DNA of 64,000 bases from NCBI GenBank assembly GCA_013297885.1, contig JAAFIR010000006.1, forward strand, positions 79,430 through 143,429, in the 5' to 3' direction. Source of the stretch: Leptospirales bacterium (GTDB taxonomy: Bacteria > Spirochaetota > Leptospiria > Leptospirales > Leptospiraceae). Position numbers and translations under genes: made by a program. Within the stretch, counting starts at the first letter, position 1; every line of letters starts with the position of its first letter. Below the pieces are notes generated by a model. It was not told where the DNA came from. It saw only the letters and a list, made by a program, of their open reading frames with translations, and did not search any database. This document shows, one piece after another, positions 8,553 to 16,183 of the stretch.

Positions 8553-9419
8553 ATGAAGATAATAAATAAAATTACAAAATTAAATAGACCATGTTTTTCA
8601 TTTGAGTTCTTTCCCCCAAAGACTGATGAAGGAGATATAAAATTATTCAAAGTGGTTCAAGAATTACAGAACTTAAATCCAGATTTTGTTTCAGTAACTT
8701 ATGGTGCTGGGGGTTCTACCAGAGAAAAAACTTTCTCTATTTGTGAAAAAATTCAAAAGGAATTTAATATTGTTACAATGAGTCATTACACTTGTGTTGG
8801 TTCAGGAAGAGAAGATATTAAAGAAAACTTAAACAAATTATCTAAAATTGGAATTGAAAATATTATTGCATTAAGAGGGGATCCACCAAAAGATACTGGC
8901 AAATTTCAAAAACACGAAAAAGGATTTTTAAATGCTACTGAGTTAATTAAGTTTATTAGAGAGGAAGGATTTGAATTTGGAATTGCAGCGGGCTGTTATC
9001 CTGAAAAACATCCAGACTCCCCTACTCCTGAGCAAGATGTTGAAAATTTAAAAAAGAAAATTGATTCAGGAACAGACTTTTTATTAACACAACTCTTTTT
9101 TGAAAATTCTAAATTCTATACTTTTATTAATTTGGCAAAAAAAAACGGAATCAATATTCCAATAATTCCAGGAATAATGCCAATAACTAGTTTTTCTCAA
9201 ATTCAAAGATTTAAGGACTTAGCAAATTGTTCCATACCAGATGTTTTAATTCAGAAACTTGATAAAGTCAAAGAAAACCCGGATGAATTTAAAAAAATTA
9301 GCCTTGACTTTACAGTTAATCAATGCAAAGATTTATTGCAGAATGATGTTTTTGGAATTCATTTATATACATTAAATCAATCCAATGCAACTTTAGAAAT
9401 TCTAAAATTAATCAAATGA
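8553..9419 (+). CDS. metF: Methylenetetrahydrofolate reductase
   Basis: A 288-residue enzyme that uses FAD and a reduced nicotinamide to turn 5,10-methylene-THF into 5-methyl-THF for methionine synthesis. Family motifs are present in order: SFEFFPPKTDEG (about 16-27), VTYGAGGSTREKT (about 50-62), ALRGDPP, AAGCYPEKHPDSPTPEQD, LLTQLFFEN and IPGIMPITSFSQIQRF. The length matches the bacterial short form (E. coli about 296). It starts one base after the fibre-protein stop codon and is followed 6 nt later by a lipoprotein gene, so it is transcribed with genes of unrelated function. In Leptospira, metF is known to lie on the small chromosome, which fits the par/rep neighbours. Confidence 0.96.
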   Translation: MKIINKITKLNRPCFSFEFFPPKTDEGDIKLFKVVQELQNLNPDFVSVTYGAGGSTREKTFSICEKIQKEFNIVTMSHYTCVGSGREDIKENLNKLSKIGIENIIALRGDPPKDTGKFQKHEKGFLNATELIKFIREEGFEFGIAAGCYPEKHPDSPTPEQDVENLKKKIDSGTDFLLTQLFFENSKFYTFINLAKKNGINIPIIPGIMPITSFSQIQRFKDLANCSIPDVLIQKLDKVKENPDEFKKISLDFTVNQCKDLLQNDVFGIHLYTLNQSNATLEILKLIK

Positions 9420-9425
9420 GGTTTT

Positions 9426-9932
9426 ATGAAATTTATTAACTATCTTACTATATTATTTTTCATTTCATGTAGCTCTGCACAATCAGAATTAAAAAATCTT
9501 GAAGACAAAGCTACTACAATAGAAAATAGTCTTTCAAATACTAAGACGAGGGTTATTTCTTTAGATGAATTAAATGGCTGGGGAGTAAATCCTGAATCTG
9601 TTATTACAGGAAATTTGTCTTTAGAATCTTTAAATCAAGATTGGTTCTATAAAAAGTTTTCTTCTAAACCACTTTCTAGGGCTGTTGAACTAAAATCCGA
9701 AAGTTTTATACAGTCTTCATGTAAAAAAAATTCCTTCCTAGAAAATTCTGAAATATTAATTTTAGAGGCTTTTAAAACATCAAGTTCCACTAAATCAGAT
9801 TTTGAGATTAAAAAAGAAGATAAAGAAAATGTTCAAGTTATAAAATGTGTTTATTTAAACTCAAACTGTGAATGTATTTTATCATTTAATGTAAAAGGTG
9901 GACAAGAAGCTTTAAAAAAAAGATTTAATTAG
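9426..9932 (+). CDS. Putative lipoprotein
   Basis: A 168-residue protein with a short N-terminal hydrophobic stretch (NYLTILFFISC) ending in Cys15, consistent with the relaxed lipoprotein signals of spirochaetes. A helical segment follows at about 20-45 (LKNLEDKATTIENSLSNTK). The mature part has four more cysteines, two of them in NSNCEC-like context near residues 147-151, which may form disulfides in the periplasm. It starts 6 nt after metF, so the two are co-transcribed. No family recognised. ATG 9426 is preceded by GAGG in ATGAGGTTTTATG. Confidence 0.7.
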   Translation: MKFINYLTILFFISCSSAQSELKNLEDKATTIENSLSNTKTRVISLDELNGWGVNPESVITGNLSLESLNQDWFYKKFSSKPLSRAVELKSESFIQSSCKKNSFLENSEILILEAFKTSSSTKSDFEIKKEDKENVQVIKCVYLNSNCECILSFNVKGGQEALKKRFN

Positions 9933-9942
9933 ATCTTTTTTT
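9915..9942 (+). terminator. A/U-rich hairpin with U-tract at the end of the metF operon
   Basis: Ten-base arms (AAAAAAAGAT at 9915-9924, ATCTTTTTTT at 9933-9942) flank the lipoprotein stop codon, which lies in the loop. The stem is almost all A-U, so it is a weak terminator candidate for the rightward operon. Confidence 0.4.
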
Positions 9943-9950
9943 AAGTATTT

Positions 9951-10030
9951 TAAGCATTTCTTATGGTATATTTAAAATAATTAGAAAAAAATTTATTTTT
10001 CTAATTACAAAAATCTCAAAGAAATGCTTA
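9951..10030. repeat. Nested inverted repeats between convergent genes
   Basis: Outer 12-bp perfect arms lie at 9951-9962 and 10019-10030 (TAAGCATTTCTT and its complement). Inner 12-bp perfect arms lie at 9978-9989 and 9996-10007 (TAATTAGAAAAA and its complement). The element sits between the convergent lipoprotein and membrane-protein genes. A bidirectional terminator is the simplest reading; the inner stem gives U-runs on either strand. Confidence 0.55.
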
Positions 10031-10079
10031 TCTGTGTTTTCAAATAAACATTTGTAATTCAAAAAAAATCTTACAAGGT

Positions 10080-11219
10080 TTATTTTAGAATATGATAAAT
10101 TGCTAATTTATAATTTGCTATTTTTATTATTACTATTATTATAATTAGTGAATTTGTCTTGATAAAAGCCTGAGTTAGTTCTTTTTTTATTAGAATATAC
10201 CAAGTATAAATTAAAGTAAATAATCTTAAAAGGTTATCCATATTATACCAATATCCTTGTTCTGAAATTATTATTATAAGTGATAAGAAGTAAAGAGGTA
10301 TAGACTCAATTTTTAACTTTTTTTGAAAAGGTATCATTAGGAATAGACTGAATAGTAAAATTATTTTTAATAATATTTTGGGAAATATTTTAAAAGTAAA
10401 GTTCTCTAAACTAAAACTTTTAAAAAAACCAAAAAAAGGGAAATCCATAAGTTGAATAAAGCTAAGTTCATTTGTGCTTAATGAACTTTTAGTTATAAAG
10501 TCAAGTTTTAATTTAAAAGTGAGATATGAAAGAAGTGCCAAAATTATTAAATTTTTATTTAAAATTTTTTTCTTAAGAAAACTCTCTAGAAAATAATAAC
10601 CAACAATTAGAATTCCAACTTCTTTAGAAAAAAGAATACAAATTGAAAATATAAAATAAATTATCTTTGATAAAAAACTATTTGAATCTTTTTTATTTTG
10701 AATATAAAATAATATTATAAATGAAGCAAGAAGACCATCCGTTAATAAAAGAAAGTTTGAGCATAGAGTGTATGGAGAAAAAAGTAAAAGTGAAGTTTTA
10801 ATTAAGTTTTTTTCATAAAAATAAAATATACTTATGCTTAAGATATGAAATAAAATCAAGATAGTCAAAGAAATTTGGGAATAATACTCAAAAGAAAAAA
10901 TTGAAGAAAAAAAACCAGCAATAAATGGCAAACTAATTCTAGAAAATCGAAGAGCAAATGAATCAAGCTTAGGAATTACTAAATTCTCAGTATTGAATAA
11001 ATATTTAGCAATTAAATAAAAAAACTGTCCATCATAGCCTTGTGAATCAAAAATAATAGAATTCTTTTCAAAATATCCACTATTTAATTTCTCAAACCCC
11101 TGCCAAATATTAAGCAATGAGGAGAAATTATGATCATACTTACTTACTTTATTAAAAATTAAAAATAGAAATAAGAATAAATAAGTAAATATGATTAATT
11201 TGAATATTTTAGTTTTCAT
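10080..11219 (-). CDS. Polytopic membrane protein, GT-C glycosyltransferase-like
   Basis: A 379-residue integral membrane protein with about ten hydrophobic segments. After the first membrane helix comes an extracytoplasmic stretch with SQGYDGQFFYLIAKYLF, then FALRFSRISLPFIAG. A YDGQ-F-Y motif in the first loop followed by a basic R-x2-R segment is typical of a family of uncharacterised GT-C-fold, lipid-linked-sugar transferases. It would act at the outer face of the inner membrane. Its ATG overlaps the parB stop by 4 nt (ATGA), so it is co-translated with the second par module even though its function seems unrelated. Predicted substrate unknown. Confidence 0.65.
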   Translation of the reverse strand: MKTKIFKLIIFTYLFLFLFLIFNKVSKYDHNFSSLLNIWQGFEKLNSGYFEKNSIIFDSQGYDGQFFYLIAKYLFNTENLVIPKLDSFALRFSRISLPFIAGFFSSIFSFEYYSQISLTILILFHILSISIFYFYEKNLIKTSLLLFSPYTLCSNFLLLTDGLLASFIILFYIQNKKDSNSFLSKIIYFIFSICILFSKEVGILIVGYYFLESFLKKKILNKNLIILALLSYLTFKLKLDFITKSSLSTNELSFIQLMDFPFFGFFKSFSLENFTFKIFPKILLKIILLFSLFLMIPFQKKLKIESIPLYFLSLIIIISEQGYWYNMDNLLRLFTLIYTWYILIKKELTQAFIKTNSLIIIIVIIKIANYKLAIYHILK

Positions 11220-11932
11220 TTAGTATTATCAAATTCGAGCTTATATTTTTTTAATAGTTCTTTAATATCCTTTAAAAATAGTTTTGCATCTTGAGGGTTT
11301 AAACTTTTATAATTGATTTTAATCTTATAGATTTGTTGGGGTGAAGTGATTTCACCCCCCCTACCCTCTTTTTGTTTTAATAACATTTCTAAATTTTTAA
11401 CTGATGGTTCAATCCCTGAATTGATTAAATTATTTACTGATTTGTAATCCAATCTAGCAATTGAACTAAGTTGTTTAACATATCTTTGTGAATAACCAAG
11501 TATTTCAGCAACTTCGTCAGCAGTTTTTTGACTTTGATTTCTTAAAAACTGAATAGCCTTGCCTGTTTCCCATGGGTTTAAATTTTTTCTTTTTTCATTT
11601 TCTGCGAGAGCCATTTCAAAACATTTATCTTTCTCAGCATCAGTAATAATTGATGGAATTTCTGTCCAACCTAATCTTTTTACTGCATTGAATCTTCTTT
11701 CACCAGCAACTATTTCATATCTTGAAGAATTTAGTTTTCTTAATACAATTGGTTCGATTAATCCTAATCTATCTATTGATTGAATTAGATCTTCAACAGT
11801 ATTTTTTCCAAACTGCCTAGGTTGATTTGGATTTAATTGGATATCATTCAACTTTATGGAATTGATTGAATCATTCTTAATTTCATATGCTGATAATAAG
11901 TCTAGATTGTTAAATTCTTTTTTCTTAGACAT
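11216..11932 (-). CDS. parB: ParB-type partition protein (second par module)
   Basis: A 238-residue ParB-family protein: box I LNPNQPRQFGKN, LIEPIVLRKL, then GERRFNAVKRLGW (CTP-binding motif), AENEKRKNLNPWE and a helix-turn-helix DEVAEILGYSQRYVKQLS. The C-terminal part differs from the first ParB and includes GRGGEITSPQQI, encoded by DNA that is itself a 21-bp palindrome (11338-11358), a probable parS. It overlaps parA by 8 nt upstream and a membrane-protein gene by 4 nt downstream. Low similarity to the first ParB outside motifs suggests two independent partition systems rather than a recent duplication. Confidence 0.92.
   Translation of the reverse strand: MSKKKEFNNLDLLSAYEIKNDSINSIKLNDIQLNPNQPRQFGKNTVEDLIQSIDRLGLIEPIVLRKLNSSRYEIVAGERRFNAVKRLGWTEIPSIITDAEKDKCFEMALAENEKRKNLNPWETGKAIQFLRNQSQKTADEVAEILGYSQRYVKQLSSIARLDYKSVNNLINSGIEPSVKNLEMLLKQKEGRGGEITSPQQIYKIKINYKSLNPQDAKLFLKDIKELLKKYKLEFDNTK
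11338..11358. promoter_or_regulatory. Putative parS site inside parB (copy 1)
   Basis: A 21-bp near-palindrome with 8-bp perfect arms GGGGTGAA / TTCACCCC. Read on the minus strand it matches the second copy (12870-12890) at 20 of 21 positions. It lies in the parB coding sequence, where it encodes GGEITSP. Intragenic parS sites are common near par operons. Confidence 0.65.
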
Positions 11933-12686
11933 TTACTTTTCTCCTAACCTCATCTGCTAATTTATTGAAGCTATCAATTGTTTCTTTGTCACACTCATTA
12001 AGTAATTTTCCTTTAGCTTGGGATTGAGGAATGCTTTCTTTTCTATGAATGATGTTTTCAAAAACGGGGAAATATTTTTTTATAGAATTGGATAATCCTG
12101 ATAAGGCTCTATTTCCCTCGTACTGATTCAAAAGAGCTCCAAGAAGCTTTAAATTTGTATTTGATTTTGATTGAATTTTTTTTATTGTTTCACTCAAATC
12201 TTTTAATCCTTGGACACTAAATGCTTTACTTTGAACTGGAATAATAATATAATCAGATGCTAAAAGTGCGTTTTCAAGTCCTAGTCCCAGTGAAGGGGGG
12301 CAATCAATTATTATAAACTCAAAATTACTTTTAATGGGTTCAATAGCGTCTTTTAATCGATCAAAATCGTCTCTTTCGGTTGGAGTAGTAAAGTTTGCTA
12401 AGTTAATTGAAGACGGAACAAAAAATAAATTATCAGTAATTTTTTGAATAATTTTTTCTAATCCAATTTTTTTTTGATTTTTATAGCCTAAAGAGTTGAA
12501 TATTGAATAATTTGGTATTGATTTAAGCATCAGCTTAGTCGCATTTGCTTGAGGGTCCCAGTCAATCAATAAAACCTTTGATTTCGTAGATAAAGCATCA
12601 GATAAAAGTATTGAAACTGTTGTTTTACCTTCGCCCCCTTTTTGGTTTGATATAGCAATTGTTTGTGAGCTAAATGCTTTTCTCAT
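11925..12686 (-). CDS. parA: ParA partition ATPase (second par module)
   Basis: A 253-residue short-form ParA ATPase. The deviant Walker A is KGGEGKTTV near residue 18, the switch motif is LLIDWDPQAN and Walker B is FIIIDCPPSLGLG. The late conserved LLNQYEGNRAL region is present. As in the first ParA, Glu replaces the usual Val/Thr in the Walker A loop. It is transcribed leftward with parB, its stop overlapping the parB start. The upstream 180 bp hold a long inverted repeat and the second parS-like palindrome, consistent with autoregulation by ParA/ParB. Confidence 0.93.
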   Translation of the reverse strand: MRKAFSSQTIAISNQKGGEGKTTVSILLSDALSTKSKVLLIDWDPQANATKLMLKSIPNYSIFNSLGYKNQKKIGLEKIIQKITDNLFFVPSSINLANFTTPTERDDFDRLKDAIEPIKSNFEFIIIDCPPSLGLGLENALLASDYIIIPVQSKAFSVQGLKDLSETIKKIQSKSNTNLKLLGALLNQYEGNRALSGLSNSIKKYFPVFENIIHRKESIPQSQAKGKLLNECDKETIDSFNKLADEVRRKVNV

Positions 12687-12773
12687 TCTGAAATTTTTTC
12701 CTTTCTAATAATATCGTATCTTTTATAAAGTATCCTTTAGAGAATAGTTTTATTTTATAAATTATAAAAAAAG

Positions 12774-12828
12774 TTATAAAAAGTATGAGTTTTTGTAATA
12801 ATTTAGCTAATAGACATACTTTTTATAA
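12774..12828. promoter_or_regulatory. 14-bp inverted repeat upstream of the second parA
   Basis: Perfect 14-bp arms at 12774-12787 (TTATAAAAAGTATG) and 12815-12828, separated by 27 bp, lie about 90-140 bp upstream of the second parA. A related TTATAAAGTAT occurs at 12723-12733 in direct orientation. This looks like a repeated operator or iteron-type site for a DNA-binding protein of the module. No test of function is possible from sequence alone. Confidence 0.45.
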
Positions 12829-12869
12829 TTTTTCATAAAATAATTTATACTTCACTTTTCTTTCAAGAG

Positions 12870-12890
12870 GGGGTGAAATCATTTCACCCC
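12870..12890. promoter_or_regulatory. Putative parS site upstream of parA (copy 2)
   Basis: A 21-bp palindrome with perfect 10-bp arms GGGGTGAAAT / ATTTCACCCC around one central base, in the intergenic region between parA and thiC. It matches the intragenic copy at 11338-11358 at 20 of 21 positions. G/C-rich arms in such AT-rich DNA and its place flanking a par operon support a ParB-binding role. Confidence 0.7.
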
Positions 12891-12912
12891 TTAAATTAAG
12901 CATTTAAACTAC

Positions 12913-12942
12913 TTGACTTAAAGTAAAACACAAAAATACTTT
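12913..12942 (+). promoter_or_regulatory. Candidate sigma-70 promoter for thiC
   Basis: TTGACT at 12913-12918 and TACTTT at 12937-12942 are separated by 18 bp and lie just upstream of the TPP aptamer. Transcription would start near 12949, where the aptamer begins. The -10 element is a weak match, so this is tentative. Confidence 0.4.
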
Positions 12943-12947
12943 AATTA

Positions 12948-14669
<1,722 letters not shown>

Positions 14670-14670
14670 A

Positions 14671-15699
14671 ATGGACATAGAAATAAAATATCCAGAATTG
14701 AATTTTCATCTTCCAAATGAATTGATTGCAAAGTTTGCTCTTAAAGATAGAGCAAGTTCAAAATTGATGCTAATAAATCGTAATTCAAAAAAAATTGAAA
14801 TTCTGGATAGTTTCAATGAGATTAAACAAATTTTAAATTCAAATGATTCACTAGTTTTTAATTCAACTAAAGTTTCAAAAAGAAGAGTTTATTTATTTAA
14901 TGATAAAGGAAAAGAATTTGAAGTATTATTCTTGGAAAGAAAAGAAAATAACTGGAATTGTCTGATTAAAAATCAAAGAAAACTAACTTTGAATGATAGA
15001 TTATATACAAAAGATAATAAATATTTGTTTATATATTCAGATTTGTTAAATTTCACAAATATTGAATCAAAGGAAGAACTAAATGAAGAGTTTTTTGATA
15101 AGTATGGATCAATTCCCATCCCTCCATATTTCAAGAGAAAAGCTAATTCTGATGATGAAACTAGTTACCAAACAATTTTTGCAGAGCAAGCTGGTTCAGT
15201 TGCAGCTCCAACTGCTGGCTTGCATTTTACAAATGAGTTAAAGAAAGAAATTCAAGAAAAAGGTGTTAATTTTTTAGATGTTGAACTTAGGATCGGTTAT
15301 GGAACTTTTGGAAAATTAGTAGAAAAAAATTTTAGTGAAAAAAAATTACATTCAGAGTATTATAAAATCAAAAATGAAGTAGCTGCAAAATTAAATAGCA
15401 TAAGTAATGGTAGAGTCTTAGCAATTGGTACAACTAGTTTGAGGGCTTTAGAATCATCTTATGATAGAGAAAATTTAATTTATAGGGCTTATGAAGGCAA
15501 TACTGAACTTTTTATAACCCCAGAAGATCGAATTTACTCAATACAAGGATTAATAACAAATTTTCATTTACCTGGAAGTAGTCTAATTTTATTGGTTTCA
15601 GCATTTGCAGGAAGTGAGTTGATTTCAAAAGCATACAAAATCGCAATACAAGAAAAATTTAGATTTTTTTCTTATGGTGATGCAATGTTAATTATTTGA
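14671..15699 (+). CDS. queA: S-adenosylmethionine:tRNA ribosyltransferase-isomerase QueA
   Basis: A 342-residue enzyme of queuosine synthesis that adds the ribosyl part of SAM to preQ1 in tRNA, forming epoxyqueuosine. Recognisable segments: FHLPNELIAKFALKDRASSK at the N-terminus, DSLVFNSTKVSKRRV, GSIPIPPYFKR, the signature QAGSVAAPTAGLHFT, RIGYGTFGKLVE, LAIGTTSLRALES and ITNFHLPGSSLILLVSAF, ending FFSYGDAMLI. Length matches the family (about 340-355). It starts one base after thiC, so it shares the TPP-regulated transcript, an unusual link between thiamine and queuosine synthesis that probably reflects position only. Confidence 0.96.
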   Translation: MDIEIKYPELNFHLPNELIAKFALKDRASSKLMLINRNSKKIEILDSFNEIKQILNSNDSLVFNSTKVSKRRVYLFNDKGKEFEVLFLERKENNWNCLIKNQRKLTLNDRLYTKDNKYLFIYSDLLNFTNIESKEELNEEFFDKYGSIPIPPYFKRKANSDDETSYQTIFAEQAGSVAAPTAGLHFTNELKKEIQEKGVNFLDVELRIGYGTFGKLVEKNFSEKKLHSEYYKIKNEVAAKLNSISNGRVLAIGTTSLRALESSYDRENLIYRAYEGNTELFITPEDRIYSIQGLITNFHLPGSSLILLVSAFAGSELISKAYKIAIQEKFRFFSYGDAMLII

Positions 15700-15756
15700 A
15701 AGAATTTATAAGTATAATATTGCATTATTACTTGATATTTTTTTTATAAAAAAAAG

Positions 15757-15777
15757 TATGTTCATCAGTTGAACATA
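15757..15777. promoter_or_regulatory. Palindromic operator candidate upstream of the EPS MarR gene
   Basis: Perfect 8-bp arms TATGTTCA and TGAACATA are separated by 5 bp, 65 bp before the MarR-family start codon. MarR-type regulators bind such palindromes and usually autoregulate, so this is a candidate operator for the whole polysaccharide operon. A second short hairpin (TGGGCG / CGCCCA at 15796-15813) lies between it and the gene and could be a leader-RNA structure. Confidence 0.45.
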
Positions 15778-15841
15778 AAGTCTTATGTGACTCACTGGGC
15801 GAAGCTACGCCCACAAATTTTTAACACTTAATCATATCCAT

Positions 15842-16183
15842 ATGGAAATCAGACATAAAGTATTAAAATTAATTTCAGAAAATCCAAATCTAACACAACG
15901 CGAACTCTCAGAAAAACTAGGAGTGAGTCTTGGAAAAACAAATTACTGCCTTTCAGCATTAATTCATAAAGGTTATGTAAAAATGAAAAATCTAAAAAAT
16001 TCTAACAATAAAAAAGCATATATTTATGTCCTTACTCCAGCTGGGATTGAACAAAGATTGTCATTGACCCTAGAATTTCTTAAAATAAAAATGCGGGAAT
16101 ACGAAAATATTAGAGTAGAAATCGAAAATTTAAAACAAGATGTTGGGCAAAATTTTTTTGAAAGGCTAGTTCCGGAAGAATGA
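15842..16183 (+). CDS. EPS-associated MarR-family transcriptional regulator
   Basis: A 113-residue winged-helix protein: LKLISENPNLTQRELSEKLG, then the recognition helix SLGKTNYCLSALIHKGYVK, a wing with basic residues (KMKNLKNSNNKKAYIYVLT), and a C-terminal helical dimerisation segment. This matches the MarR-type family found at the start of exopolysaccharide/O-antigen loci. In Leptospira a marR gene bounds the rfb O-antigen locus on one side. It is the first gene of the long rightward cluster here and overlaps the carbamoyltransferase start by 4 nt (ATGA). Likely role: transcriptional control of the cluster, probably through the upstream palindrome. Confidence 0.88.
   Translation: MEIRHKVLKLISENPNLTQRELSEKLGVSLGKTNYCLSALIHKGYVKMKNLKNSNNKKAYIYVLTPAGIEQRLSLTLEFLKIKMREYENIRVEIENLKQDVGQNFFERLVPEE

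Noticed and set aside
15796..15813. ops/JUMPstart-like element in the leader of the EPS operon
   Set aside because: The GGGCG-AAGCTA-CGCCC sequence is a simple hairpin and does not match the ops consensus GGCGGTAGC-x-T in the direction of transcription.
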